Notes: generated from the letters alone by a model not told the origin. 64,000 nt of DNA from Dyadobacter sp. CY323 (GCF_021390245.1 NZ_JAJUXH010000003.1:558001-622000); one strand, 5' to 3'. Shown: positions 8,874 through 18,218, numbered from the stretch's first letter. Numbers and translations are program-made.

Positions 8874-10058
8874 ATGGCCCCGCGTATCAAAGATATCCTC
8901 ACATTCAAGAGGTATCTTATCATGCTACCCAATTTAAGTAACCCGTTTGTCTCAGCAGAACACCGTTTTCCGTACGAAACCTTGTTGGAGCGCGATCCGA
9001 TTGTTTTGGATCAAAGGAATATCCGAAACCAGATACGAAACAGCAAGATCCTGATCACAGGTGCCGCAGGTTCGATCGGAACTCAGCTTGCTTTGCAAAT
9101 CTGCGACTATCAACCTCAGTTACTCATCCTGCTCGACCAGTCTGAGACAGCTCTCGGCGACGTTGAAATGCATATTCGTTCCGCCTACCCTACTATCAAT
9201 GTTAACGCTTTTATAGCCAACATCACCGATCCCGTACGGATTGACAGCATTCTCCGGCAATTCAGACCCGATATCGTTTTTCATGCGGCTGCATATAAAC
9301 ACGTTCCGATCATGGAAAAGCATCCCTACGAAGCGATCAGGACGAATGTGCTTGGAACCCAGATCCTGGCAGATCTGGCCATAAAATATCGGGTTAGTAA
9401 ATTCATTTTCATTTCTACGGACAAAGCTGTGAATCCATCGAGTGTTATGGGAGCCAGCAAACGATTGGCCGAAATGTATATCCAGCAGACTTTACATTCC
9501 GGCACTCAGTTCATTATCACCCGGTTTGGCAACGTATTGGGCTCAAATGGATCTTTTATTTCTGTTTTTCAAAAACAGATCGCCTCGGGTGGGCCTGTAA
9601 CCGTTACCCACCCGGATGCCAGCCGTTACCTGATGACAATCCCGGAAGCTTGTCAACTTGTGCTGGAAGCTAGTGCGATCGGGACTGGTGGGCAGGTTTT
9701 GTATTTCGATATGGGAAAGCCGGTACTGATCCGTACAATTGCTGAAAAAATGATCCGATCACTTAACCTCAGACCGAATAAAGTCATCGAAATTATCTTC
9801 ACCGGTTTGCGACCCGGCGAAAAGTTGTCGGAGGAGCTACATCAGCCAGACGAGCTGGAATGTTTTTCCATTCACCCGAAAATCAAACTAATGAATGCAG
9901 CTTGTCCGGCAAATGCCGATTTCGAGGCATTTAATAAATCCCTTGCAGCAGTACTCAGCAGTAGCTGTTCCGATGAAATGGTAAGCTTCCTGAAACGGAT
10001 GGTTCCGGAATATGTCAGTTGTAACTCGGATTTTGAGCGGCTCGACCTGGTCACATAA
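8874..10058 (+). CDS. FlaA1/CapD-type nucleotide-sugar dehydratase or epimerase (soluble form)
   Basis: A short-chain dehydrogenase/reductase acting on a UDP-sugar, of the kind used for capsule, O-antigen or exopolysaccharide precursors. Visible marks are the Rossmann motif TGAAGSIG, HAAAYKHVP, ISTDKAVNPSSVMGASKR (with Met in the usual Tyr position and the catalytic Lys, as in FlaA1/PglF) and FGNVLGSNGS. It lacks the four N-terminal membrane helices of full-length CapD/WbpM, so it matches the short FlaA1-like type. ATG 8874 lies only 13 bp after a terminator. ATG 8922 is a plausible shorter start, since the first 16 residues are not conserved. Dehydratase versus epimerase activity cannot be settled here. 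Confidence 0.88.
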   Translation: MAPRIKDILTFKRYLIMLPNLSNPFVSAEHRFPYETLLERDPIVLDQRNIRNQIRNSKILITGAAGSIGTQLALQICDYQPQLLILLDQSETALGDVEMHIRSAYPTINVNAFIANITDPVRIDSILRQFRPDIVFHAAAYKHVPIMEKHPYEAIRTNVLGTQILADLAIKYRVSKFIFISTDKAVNPSSVMGASKRLAEMYIQQTLHSGTQFIITRFGNVLGSNGSFISVFQKQIASGGPVTVTHPDASRYLMTIPEACQLVLEASAIGTGGQVLYFDMGKPVLIRTIAEKMIRSLNLRPNKVIEIIFTGLRPGEKLSEELHQPDELECFSIHPKIKLMNAACPANADFEAFNKSLAAVLSSSCSDEMVSFLKRMVPEYVSCNSDFERLDLVT

Positions 10059-10070
10059 GTTGTCCGAACA

Positions 10071-10973
10071 TTATTTGGGTAGAAAACCAGTTGATTGCAT
10101 CCAATGTTTACATCTTCCAAACCATTCATCAAACGAAGGCACTTTAAGATAACCATGTTCTCCTTTCGAATAGATATGCATATCTGCGAGCACTCCTTTT
10201 TCCGTCAATGCCTCATAAAACTTGATGCTGTTTGAAACCGGGACAACGGTATCGTCGCTGGCGTGTGTAAGATAAGCTGGCGGAGCGGTTTTCTTGACTT
10301 GCAATTCATTTGAAAAGTATCTCACTTTCTCAATTGTCGGCGTCGCCCCCAGCAGGTTAGCCGCCGACCCTTTGTGTCCGATCCGATCCAGAAAACTGAT
10401 TACGGGATAAACGAGGATCATGAAGTCGGGACGTAAACTGGTTTTCTTCGGATTACTGATGAAGCTGCTGTCATAATGCGTGCCGGCAGTGGCTGCAAGA
10501 TGCCCGCCCGCTGAAAATCCCATAATGCCGATTTTCCCGGGATCAACTTTCCATTCGGATGATCTTTCTCGCACCGTTTTAATTGCCTGCTGCGCATCCT
10601 GGATCGGTCCGATAGACTTATCGTCCATGATCCGGTCATCGGGCAACCTGTATTTGAGGACAAAAGCAGCAATGCCGAGCTTATTCAGTTCCTTTGCAAC
10701 CTGATAACCTTCCCGATCCATTACCAAAACTCCATAACCGCCCCCCGGACAAACGATCACAGCCGTTCCATTTGCTGAAGCCGCAGGTGGCAGATAAATG
10801 CTGAGCGTCGGTTTTGACACGTTTCTTGCTACACCATCTTTCGTATTTCCCCGATCTTCCACCTCGATTGCATTTGGTACCTTGCCATTATACAATGGAA
10901 TCTCAGTCTGTGCCTGCACTTTCAGTACCAGTGACATAAGTAACATAAGTACTGTTATTCTCATTTGAGCCAT
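10071..10973 (-). CDS. Secreted alpha/beta-hydrolase esterase
   Basis: 300 residues with an N-terminal signal peptide (hydrophobic core VLMLLMSLVL, cleavage likely after VQAQ). The fold marks are an oxyanion segment CPGGGYGVLVMDREG, the nucleophile elbow GFSAGGH, an acidic residue in HASDDTVVP and the catalytic His in GEHGY. This layout is that of the BD-FAE/acetyl-xylan-esterase-like family, which removes acyl groups from plant polysaccharides or other esters. Substrate is inferred only at that level. It is convergent with the upstream sugar enzyme (12 bp between stops) and has no carbohydrate-active neighbours. Confidence 0.87.
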   Translation of the reverse strand: MAQMRITVLMLLMSLVLKVQAQTEIPLYNGKVPNAIEVEDRGNTKDGVARNVSKPTLSIYLPPAASANGTAVIVCPGGGYGVLVMDREGYQVAKELNKLGIAAFVLKYRLPDDRIMDDKSIGPIQDAQQAIKTVRERSSEWKVDPGKIGIMGFSAGGHLAATAGTHYDSSFISNPKKTSLRPDFMILVYPVISFLDRIGHKGSAANLLGATPTIEKVRYFSNELQVKKTAPPAYLTHASDDTVVPVSNSIKFYEALTEKGVLADMHIYSKGEHGYLKVPSFDEWFGRCKHWMQSTGFLPK

Positions 10974-11414
10974 ATTCGGGGAGTTTCAAGGTCGGTTTGA
11001 GAGAAGATGTTCTAATTTTTTTCTAATCCCACAGCAAACATATTCTAATTAAATTTCGGTTACTATATCTGAGCAATGCAGGACGATTTTTAATAGCTGC
11101 TTTCCCAATATGGATCCAAATTGATTAAGTCAAAAACCAAAGTTATTTACCTCTACAAAAATTGACTTTTGGGAGGAAGATTACCAAAGAATTGTATCAT
11201 TCCGTGCTGGTGCATTAATTCTTTTTATATTAATATAATATTTACAAGAAAATCGAATCTGCTTTGTTACTTTACATCAATAACCGATTAAAAAAATAGC
11301 TAGTTTTGCAGATATCAGAATCATGCATAACTTTCTTTGATACGTTCTAATGGCTTAATTGAACTCTTTTACAGCGTTAAGGCTTCATTATCCATATAAA
11401 TCCACCACAGAAGA
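10974..11414. other. AT-rich intergenic region with a candidate promoter
   Basis: No coding frame is supported. The heptamer TTCTAAT occurs four times (11010, 11021, 11043, 11345). A TANNTTTG-type box, TAGTTTTG, lies at 11301-11308, about 105 bp before the hydrolase start at 11415, with no convincing -33 element at the right distance. No RNA gene is recognised. Confidence 0.4.
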
Positions 11415-12188
11415 ATGAAATATCCAGTACATGCAGAAGGCAGGTTTCAATTTATCGATGAAGGAAAAGGCGAAACATTACTGCTTTTGCATGGCCTCTT
11501 CGGCGCACTAAGCAACTGGGATGGCATTATCGATCATTTTTCAAGTCGCTATCGTGTCCTTATACCCCTCCTGCCGATCTATGAATTGCCCCCGCGTGAG
11601 GCTGGGCTCGAAGCTCTGCTGGCGTTTCTGGAAGATTTTGTTGCATTCAAAAACCTCACTAACCTTACCGTCATCGGCAATTCGTTAGGTGGTCATATCG
11701 GATTACTTTACACACTCAAAAATCAGGATAACGTCCATAAGCTGGTTTTGACCGGCAGTTCAGGGCTTTTTGAGAATTCAATGGGAGGTTCGTTCCCGAA
11801 ACGCGGAAGCTACGATTACATCAGGGAACGCGTGGCCTACACTTTTTATGACCCGGAAGTTGCGACCAAAGAATTGGTGGACGAAGTATTTGAAACAACT
11901 TCGAGCATCCCGAAATGCATGAGCATTGTGGGGATCGCAAAATCCGCCCAGCGCCACAACCTCGCCAAAAACCTTCACGAGATTACGGTCCCTACACTTT
12001 TGGTCTGGGGATTGAACGATACGATCACACCTCCACACGTTGGATACGAGTTCAATCGTTTAATAGCAGATTCAGAACTGCATTTTATAGATAAATGCTG
12101 CCACGCGCCAATGATGGAGCGTCCAAATGAATTTAATGTAATTCTTGAAAGCTTTTTGGAAAAACACATCCCGGTACCGGTTGTCTGA
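11415..12188 (+). CDS. Alpha/beta-fold hydrolase
   Basis: A cytoplasmic 257-residue hydrolase without a signal peptide. The triad is readable: nucleophile elbow GNSLGG (Ser near residue 93), Asp in GLNDTITPP, His in CCHAPMMERP. The oxyanion segment is LLHGLFGALSNWD. It resembles the MhpC/BioH group of C-C or ester hydrolases, but substrate cannot be deduced. The next genes on the same strand (CBS protein, nadK) follow after 86 bp, so it may be co-transcribed with them. Confidence 0.88.
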   Translation: MKYPVHAEGRFQFIDEGKGETLLLLHGLFGALSNWDGIIDHFSSRYRVLIPLLPIYELPPREAGLEALLAFLEDFVAFKNLTNLTVIGNSLGGHIGLLYTLKNQDNVHKLVLTGSSGLFENSMGGSFPKRGSYDYIRERVAYTFYDPEVATKELVDEVFETTSSIPKCMSIVGIAKSAQRHNLAKNLHEITVPTLLVWGLNDTITPPHVGYEFNRLIADSELHFIDKCCHAPMMERPNEFNVILESFLEKHIPVPVV

Positions 12189-12274
12189 CGAATTAAATGG
12201 CACCAATTCTTTTGGTACGATAGTTGATACATACTCAGTTTTTTTATAGCTTCGAAAAATGACGTCCTGAATAT

Positions 12275-12946
12275 ATGCTCGCTTCCTCGCTCATTAATCC
12301 CATGGTACCCGTACTGAAACCGACTGATTCGGTGAGCACGGCATTGGATTGGATGGACGAGTTTGGGGTTAAGCAGCTCATCGTAGCGGATTCAGGCGTA
12401 TATCAGGGAATTGTTTCAGAAGATATTTTATTCGATGTCGTCGATAGTTCCGATCCGCTTTCCCGCATTATTATCCTGCATAAAGATATTTTTGCTTCCG
12501 AAGACCAGCATCCTTACGAGCTTTTACGACTTGTTAATCAGTTTGGTTTACGCATTGTGCCCGTTTTGCATGACGACAGAAGTTTTGCCGGAAGTATTCT
12601 GGTAACGGATCTGATCGAGCATTTTGCCAATGAGCTGGGTATTCAGGAAAAAGGGGCAGTGATTGTATTACGAATTCCCGAACGGAGCTACTCACTTTCC
12701 GAAATCAGTCGTTTAATCGAATCGAACGGCACCAAAATTCTCAGCAGTTATTACTCCTCCGGAGAAGTTTACAATCCGACCAACGAAGCCCGGCTTACAC
12801 TTAAACTAAACCGGACCCACATTACGCCACTCATTGCAACCCTGGAACGTTTTGGGTATGAAATCGAAGAAGCCCATGCCAACGATCCAATAGAAAGTCT
12901 CGACCAGGAACGCCTCGATATGCTTTTACGCTATCTGGCCACTTAG
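12275..12946 (+). CDS. CBS-domain protein upstream of nadK
   Basis: 223 residues. The first ~125 hold two CBS motifs, one around MVPVLKPTDSVSTALDWMDEF split by GVKQLIVAD, and a second ending VPVLHDDRSFAGSILVTDLI. CBS pairs usually bind adenine nucleotides. The C-terminal part (AVIVLRIPERSYSLSEISRLIE onward) has the pattern of an ACT-like alpha/beta domain. The gene lies 76 bp upstream of nadK on the same strand. A regulatory link to NAD(P) synthesis is attractive but is inference. Confidence 0.85.
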   Translation: MLASSLINPMVPVLKPTDSVSTALDWMDEFGVKQLIVADSGVYQGIVSEDILFDVVDSSDPLSRIIILHKDIFASEDQHPYELLRLVNQFGLRIVPVLHDDRSFAGSILVTDLIEHFANELGIQEKGAVIVLRIPERSYSLSEISRLIESNGTKILSSYYSSGEVYNPTNEARLTLKLNRTHITPLIATLERFGYEIEEAHANDPIESLDQERLDMLLRYLAT

Positions 12947-13022
12947 TTCCGGTTACGACTTTTGAATCAGCCTTTTTGTCCCGTATCTTTCGGAGGAAAC
13001 CATCTGTTTTAGCCATTTTTGC

Positions 13023-13898
13023 ATGAAAATAGCCATTCATGGACGTAACTTTAATGAGTCCGCCCGCCCGTTTATTGAAAACATGTTCAATGAGCTGGCC
13101 CGCAAAAAAGTGAGAGTCCAGCTTTCCGGTTCATTCCGGATCTTTCTCGACCAAACCGGGATCCCCCATTACTCAGAGCTGGTTTACGAACGTCCCGAAG
13201 ATCTTTTCGATGCCGAACTGGTGTTGAGTATGGGTGGCGACGGCACACTTCTGGAAACCATATCGCACATTGGCAGCAGACAAATCCCGGCGATTGGCAT
13301 CAATGTCGGACGTCTCGGTTTCCTGGCAACCGTGTCCCCGGAACGCATTGCAGATATGATCGCGGCGCTGGAAAATAGTGATTACCGGATCGATGAACGC
13401 ACTTTGGTGGAAGTCGAGTCTAATATTGATTTGTTTGACGGATTGAATTTCGGGCTGAATGACTTTACGATCACAAAAACCGACACTTCTTCGATGATCA
13501 CCGTTCATACCTATCTCAACCAGGAATTTCTGAATTCCTATTGGGCAGATGGTCTGATCGTTTCAACGCCAACAGGTTCTACCGGATATTCTCTCAGCTG
13601 CGGCGGGCCTGTGCTAATGCCTCATTCCCAGAATTTTATCATTACCCCCATCAGTCCGCACAACCTGAATGTTCGTCCGCTCATTGTAGAAGATACCGCG
13701 ATTGTTCGGTTGGAAGTGAAAAGCCGGAGCAATAATTTCCTGGTTTCACTGGATGCCCGATCAAAAGTAGTCGATGAAAATACCCAGCTTACAGTGCGGA
13801 AAGCCGACTTTACAGCCAGACTAATCAAGATGAAAGACGACAGCTTTCTGAATACATTAAGAAGCAAATTGTCGTGGGGACTGGATATGCGTAATTAA
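13023..13898 (+). CDS. nadK: NAD kinase
   Basis: Phosphorylates NAD to NADP with ATP, the only known route to NADP. 291 residues, a normal length. Diagnostic marks are the GGDGT motif (SMGGDGTLLETI, near residue 66), GINVGRLGFLATV, and the glycine-rich DGLIVSTPTGSTGYSLSCGGP segment that binds NAD. The ATG at 13023 gives the typical start MKIAIHGR. It forms a likely operon with the CBS-domain gene upstream and the epimerase gene 33 bp downstream. Confidence 0.97.
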   Translation: MKIAIHGRNFNESARPFIENMFNELARKKVRVQLSGSFRIFLDQTGIPHYSELVYERPEDLFDAELVLSMGGDGTLLETISHIGSRQIPAIGINVGRLGFLATVSPERIADMIAALENSDYRIDERTLVEVESNIDLFDGLNFGLNDFTITKTDTSSMITVHTYLNQEFLNSYWADGLIVSTPTGSTGYSLSCGGPVLMPHSQNFIITPISPHNLNVRPLIVEDTAIVRLEVKSRSNNFLVSLDARSKVVDENTQLTVRKADFTARLIKMKDDSFLNTLRSKLSWGLDMRN

Positions 13899-13930
13899 CT
13901 GACATTAACCCTTTTCAAATACATGATATA

Positions 13931-14953
13931 ATGCAGCTTACCTACCACACTTTTGACCTTCAATTAAAACATACCTTCACCATTGCCCACGATTCCAGGG
14001 ACATCCAGCCCACACTTATTGTTGAGCTGAGCGATGGATTCACCAGTGGTTTTGGAGAAGCAACTTCCAATCCCTATTACGGCATTACGATCGACAATAT
14101 GATCGCCGCCCTGGAAACAGTCCGCGACTTGGTCGAATCCGGAAATTATAACTCCGCAGAACAACTTTGGGATTTGGCGAATCCATATCTCACATCCAAT
14201 TCCTTTTCACAATGCGCATTGGATGAAGCTGCGCAGGATTTTTTCGCTAAAAAGAAAGGTGAAAAATTATATCAGTCCTGGGGACTTTCTCCCGAGAACA
14301 ATCCGTTGACAAACTTTACGATTGGAATTGATACCGTCGAAAAAATGGTATCAAAAATGAAAGAACTTCCATGGCCGATTTACAAAATTAAGCTGGGTAC
14401 GAATGAAGATCTCCGCATTGTTCAGGAACTTCGTAAGAATACCAATGCCATTTTCAGGGTGGATGCGAATTGCGGCTGGACCGCGGCTCAGACAATCGAT
14501 CTGGCACCGAAATTGAAAACTTTGGGAGTTGAGTTTATCGAGCAGCCGTTACCGGCAGACGATATTTCGGGTATGAAAAAGGTTTTTCAGGAAAGTGCAT
14601 TACCTGTCATCGCCGACGAAAGCTGCATCATTGAAAGCGACGTCGCAAAATGCGAGGGGCTTTTTCATGGCGTAAATGTTAAGCTTACAAAATGCGGCGG
14701 CCCCACTGCTGCAAAACGGATGATCACAGAGGCGAAGTTTCTGGGCATGAAAACCATGGTCGGCTGCATGACTGAAAGCAGCGTTGGAATTTCAGCAATC
14801 GCACATTTGCTGCCACTTCTTGATTACGTGGATATGGATGGTTCATTGTTGATTACAAACGATCCTGCCACGGGCGTTACGTTCGATTACGGCAAGGTAA
14901 TCTATGCAAACGAAAATGGGAGCGGCGCTTCACTTAATGTAAAAAACGGGTGA
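13931..14953 (+). CDS. Dipeptide epimerase (L-Ala-D/L-Glu epimerase type), enolase superfamily
   Basis: 340 residues, muconate-lactonizing subgroup. The active-site set is visible: the K-x-K pair in IYKIKLG, Mg ligands Asp in VDANCGW, Glu in FIEQPLP and Asp in ADESC, and the second base Lys in VNVKLTKCGG, with MTESSVG and the C-terminal DMDG that defines dipeptide epimerases. The family usually isomerises L-Ala-D-Glu from murein peptides to L-Ala-L-Glu, allowing its degradation. Exact dipeptide preference is not readable. Its stop overlaps the next gene's GTG start (GTGA), so the two are translationally coupled. Confidence 0.9.
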   Translation: MQLTYHTFDLQLKHTFTIAHDSRDIQPTLIVELSDGFTSGFGEATSNPYYGITIDNMIAALETVRDLVESGNYNSAEQLWDLANPYLTSNSFSQCALDEAAQDFFAKKKGEKLYQSWGLSPENNPLTNFTIGIDTVEKMVSKMKELPWPIYKIKLGTNEDLRIVQELRKNTNAIFRVDANCGWTAAQTIDLAPKLKTLGVEFIEQPLPADDISGMKKVFQESALPVIADESCIIESDVAKCEGLFHGVNVKLTKCGGPTAAKRMITEAKFLGMKTMVGCMTESSVGISAIAHLLPLLDYVDMDGSLLITNDPATGVTFDYGKVIYANENGSGASLNVKNG

Positions 14954-16032
14954 ATGCCTTCTCGACCAACAAACTTCCAGGCAGAACTGTATCAACGCAA
15001 AGTACTGAATACCTTTGGTTTAGCGGAACAGACTACCTTGGAATGGCTCACAACGAAGCCTTTCGTAGTTATTTGCAAGAGGGTTTATCAAAGTTCGGAA
15101 TGCATTTTGGAAGCTCCCGCAATGGCAGTCTTCAGCTAAGTATTTTTGAAGAAGCCGAACGCGCCTTTTCAGCATTCACCAATACCCAATCAGCATTACT
15201 TGTGTCGTCCGGGATGTGGGCAGGCCAGTTAGTGATGAAAGAAATTGAAAATATCGTCCATACGTCCGTTTCATCTCAATCGTTCAAATACCACTACGCT
15301 CCAAAAGTACATCCGGCTCTTTGGGGGAAAGATTATCTCTCCAACAAACAAAGCTGGAACGAATGGACGGCAGAAACGGTGAGCCATATTAATGAAGGCA
15401 CAACCAATATCACTCATATCATTTGCTCGGACGCCATAGGTTCACCACTGGTCGAGGCATTCGATTTTTCTTTTTTTGGCCAAATTGAGAACTTATCGAA
15501 TGTTTGGCTGATCATCGACGAATCGCATAGTCTGGGCGTACTGGGAAGCAAAGGTGACGGCATTGCAAGTGGGTTACCTCCAAATATCCGACACAAAACC
15601 ATCTTTGTTTCGTCGCTTAACAAAGCCTTGGGTATTCCCGGCGGAGCCGTTTATGGTAGTCAGGAAGTGATCGATACGATTCGCCGGTCGCCCTGGTTTG
15701 CCGGCGCATCGCCAACAGCGCCCGCCTACATATCTGCATTCAATCAATTACTTGCACACGATATTTACATTGTTGCAAATCGATATTTGAAAAGCCAGAT
15801 TAGTTATTTCTCGCAAAAGCTGGGGGAAAGCAGTCTTTTTAAAACCGTTGCGGATTATCCTGTCTTTTGCAGCCAAAACCTGAACTTGTTTGAATATTTA
15901 CTGGATAATGGAGTCATGGCCTCTTTTTTCTCATATCCCTCGCCCACCGATCCACCCATTACCCGCATTGCAATCAGTACGCTACATCAAAAAGAAGACC
16001 TCGACCATTTGGCCGAAGTCTGTCTTAAATAA
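14950..16032 (+). CDS. PLP-dependent alpha-oxoamine synthase-like enzyme (AONS/KBL family)
   Basis: Fold-type I PLP enzyme related to 8-amino-7-oxononanoate synthase and 2-amino-3-ketobutyrate ligase, which condense an amino acid with an acyl-CoA. Marks are FSGTDYLGMA, GSSRNGSLQLSIFEE, IIDESHSLGVLG (Asp for the pyridine nitrogen) and SSLNKALGIPGG (Schiff-base Lys). At 360 residues it is shorter than typical AONS (~385), and the GGSR motif is altered to GSSR. The GTG start at 14950 overlaps the epimerase stop by four bases; no in-frame ATG sits near. No biotin genes are adjacent, so the usual biotin role is doubtful. Coupling to the epimerase hints at amino-acid or peptide salvage. Confidence 0.8.
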   Translation: MNAFSTNKLPGRTVSTQSTEYLWFSGTDYLGMAHNEAFRSYLQEGLSKFGMHFGSSRNGSLQLSIFEEAERAFSAFTNTQSALLVSSGMWAGQLVMKEIENIVHTSVSSQSFKYHYAPKVHPALWGKDYLSNKQSWNEWTAETVSHINEGTTNITHIICSDAIGSPLVEAFDFSFFGQIENLSNVWLIIDESHSLGVLGSKGDGIASGLPPNIRHKTIFVSSLNKALGIPGGAVYGSQEVIDTIRRSPWFAGASPTAPAYISAFNQLLAHDIYIVANRYLKSQISYFSQKLGESSLFKTVADYPVFCSQNLNLFEYLLDNGVMASFFSYPSPTDPPITRIAISTLHQKEDLDHLAEVCLK

Positions 16033-16047
16033 TCTTAGAACTAAATC

Positions 16048-16923
16048 TTACAAATCCCCAGTACGATTCGCCAGCGCCTTTTCTTCACGCAATTTTTCTC
16101 TTTCCACTCTGCCAGCCACCAGGATACTTACTTCGTAAAGAACAAAAAGTGGGATGGCAACAATCACCTGGCTATAAATATCCGGAGATGGAGTAATCAC
16201 AGCAGCAATGATCAGAATCACAATCATGGAATGCTTTCTGTATTCCCGCATGAAAGCAGGTGTAAGTACGCCCACTTTCGCTAATACAAAAACCACTATG
16301 GGAAGCTGAAATGCAATTCCACAGGCGAGTGTAAGTGTAGAAACGAGTGAAATATACGATGAGATACTAAACTCATTTATAATCGTCGGATCGAGCGTAA
16401 AATTGGCCAGGAAGTTGATTGCCAGCGGAGTTACGATGTAATATCCGAAGAATATGCCCGAAAAGAAAAGCATGGTAACATAAAAAACCGCTCCCCTCGC
16501 CTGCCTTCTTTCAGATGGTTTGAGGCCCGGTTTGATAAACCGCCATATCTCCCAGAATGCATATGGAAAAGCAAAAACCAATCCTGCGATCACCGATGAC
16601 GTCATACTCATCGTAAACTGATCGCCCATTCCAATCGCCTGCAACTTGAAATTGAGCGCTTTGATACACAAATCTTCGTATTGAACTTTCTCTGCAAGCA
16701 GGCAAAGCATCCGGTATGTCCAGAAATCCGGCTTGGCAGGCGCTATAATGACGTATTGATAAATTTCTTTTATATAAACGAAAGCGAGTATTGCAAATAC
16801 AAGTATAGACCCGCCTGCACGGATCACGTGCCATCTTAATTCTTCAAGATGCCCGATAAACGACATCTCTGTACCTTCGCTTCCTTCCTCTTCTTCGTTC
16901 TCAAATTCCTGATCCAAGGGCAT
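16048..16923 (-). CDS. tatC: Sec-independent protein translocase TatC
   Basis: Core subunit of the twin-arginine translocon, which recognises the RR signal peptide. 291 residues with six hydrophobic helices. The N-terminal signature MSFIGHLEELRWHVIRA is diagnostic, preceded by an acidic 20-residue tail (DQEFENEEEEGSEG) that is longer than in enterics. A conserved Pro/Glu region around FAFPYAFWEIWRFIKPGL follows helix 2. No tatA is adjacent. Its 3' end faces the oxoamine synthase gene with a 15 bp gap. Confidence 0.95.
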   Translation of the reverse strand: MPLDQEFENEEEEGSEGTEMSFIGHLEELRWHVIRAGGSILVFAILAFVYIKEIYQYVIIAPAKPDFWTYRMLCLLAEKVQYEDLCIKALNFKLQAIGMGDQFTMSMTSSVIAGLVFAFPYAFWEIWRFIKPGLKPSERRQARGAVFYVTMLFFSGIFFGYYIVTPLAINFLANFTLDPTIINEFSISSYISLVSTLTLACGIAFQLPIVVFVLAKVGVLTPAFMREYRKHSMIVILIIAAVITPSPDIYSQVIVAIPLFVLYEVSILVAGRVEREKLREEKALANRTGDL

Positions 16924-17004
16924 ATTATTGATGTAACTAAAATTCTATCTACGTGAAAAATCAAATGCAGGATCAATATCCGAATGCAAAAGCTGAAATT
17001 ACTT

Positions 17005-17036
17005 AAAAAACCCGTCGAAGTACTCCGGCGGGTTTT
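17005..17036 (-). terminator. Rho-independent terminator downstream of pdhA
   Basis: AAAACCCG and CGGGTTTT arms with an inner CG/CG pairing and a loop around AGTACT; the T-run on the minus strand follows the pdhA stop by about 22 bp. The A-rich opposite arm could also act on the plus strand. Confidence 0.8.
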
Positions 17037-17058
17037 TATAAGAATGACTTTATCGAAA

Positions 17059-18090
17059 CTAATCCATAACAAATGGATAGTCATTTTCCACATACACATC
17101 CGTGTATGCTTCTTTTGGGTCGGGGAACTCTGACTCCTCGGCAAACTGCACCGACTCCGCCACAATGTCCTTTACTTTCTTATCAATATTTTCCAGCTCT
17201 TCCTCTGTCGCCAGGTTATTTGTCAAAATAACGGCACGGATCTGTTCGATCGGATCTCTGTGCTTGTATTCTTCAACCTCTTCTTTTGAGCGGTATTTCT
17301 GAGGATCGGACATCGAGTGTCCCCGGTAACGATACGTACGGAATTCCAGGAATGTCGGACCGTCACCTTTACGCGCACGCTCCGCAGCACGGGAAACAGC
17401 CTCATGGATCGCCTCCACGCTCATACCGTCAACCGGCTCGGAAGGAATGTCATATGCTTCTCCCAAGGTGTAAAGTTCAGTCACATTGGAAGAACGGGCA
17501 ACCGAAGTTCCCATGGCATAACCATTGTTTTCAACGACGAAAATGACCGGAAGTTTCCAGCTCATCGCCATGTTCAGTGCTTCGTGGAAAGCTCCCTGAC
17601 GGATTGCGCCATCGCCGAAGTAGCAGATGCAAAGGTTATCCGTCTTGTTGTATTTCTCGGCAAAAGCAATTCCTGCTCCCAGAGGGATTTGGGCACCTAC
17701 GATACCATGACCACCAACAAAGCCTTTTTCTTTATCAAAAATGTGCATCGAACCACCCTTTCCTTTGGTAGTACCTGTCTTTTTTCCATAAAGCTCGGCC
17801 ATGATCGCATTCGGTGAAGTTCCCAATGCTAATGGAATGCCGTGATCTCGATATGCAGTAATGTATTTGTCGCCTAGTTTCAGAGCGGTAACCGCACCTG
17901 AAGAACAGGCTTCCTGGCCGATGTATAAGTGGCAAAAACCACGTATTTTCTGCTGACCGTAGAGCTGTCCGGCTTTTTCTTCAAATCGACGTTGTAAAAG
18001 CATATTCTCGAACCAGAACATGTAACGGTCTTTTGAATGCTGTAATTTCTTGGGGGATGAAGATTTCTTTTTATCCGTAACGGTGGCCAT
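17059..18090 (-). CDS. pdhA: Pyruvate dehydrogenase E1 component, alpha subunit
   Basis: Thiamine-diphosphate-dependent decarboxylation of pyruvate within the PDH complex. 343 residues. The ThDP motif is GDGAIRQGAFHEALNMA to VENNGYAMGT. Other marks are YRDHG, KGKGGSMH, GGHGIVGAQIPLGAG, and the phosphorylation-loop-like YRYRGHSMSDPQKYR. A lysine/serine-rich 17-residue tail precedes the conserved region. The beta subunit and E2 genes are not in the window, so the complex is encoded at separate loci. The gene is divergent from recF, across a 128 bp spacer with a palindrome. A branched-chain 2-oxoacid substrate is less likely but not excluded. Confidence 0.92.
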   Translation of the reverse strand: MATVTDKKKSSSPKKLQHSKDRYMFWFENMLLQRRFEEKAGQLYGQQKIRGFCHLYIGQEACSSGAVTALKLGDKYITAYRDHGIPLALGTSPNAIMAELYGKKTGTTKGKGGSMHIFDKEKGFVGGHGIVGAQIPLGAGIAFAEKYNKTDNLCICYFGDGAIRQGAFHEALNMAMSWKLPVIFVVENNGYAMGTSVARSSNVTELYTLGEAYDIPSEPVDGMSVEAIHEAVSRAAERARKGDGPTFLEFRTYRYRGHSMSDPQKYRSKEEVEEYKHRDPIEQIRAVILTNNLATEEELENIDKKVKDIVAESVQFAEESEFPDPKEAYTDVYVENDYPFVMD

Positions 18091-18170
18091 GTATTTGGTT
18101 CTCGTTTATAAAGACAGAACTTTGTCTTAAAGTTAGTGGTTTGAACAGAGTCTGTTTTTTGCCGTACTCA

Positions 18171-18185
18171 CGCAAATGATTTGCG
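18171..18185. promoter_or_regulatory. 15-bp perfect palindrome between pdhA and recF
   Basis: CGCAAATGATTTGCG (7-bp arms around one base) lies in the divergent spacer, 33 bp before the recF start and about 80 bp before pdhA. Its position fits an operator for either gene. The binding protein is unknown. Confidence 0.35.
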
Positions 18186-18218
18186 AAAATAAGCATAAAC
18201 TAAATAACAAAGAAGTCC

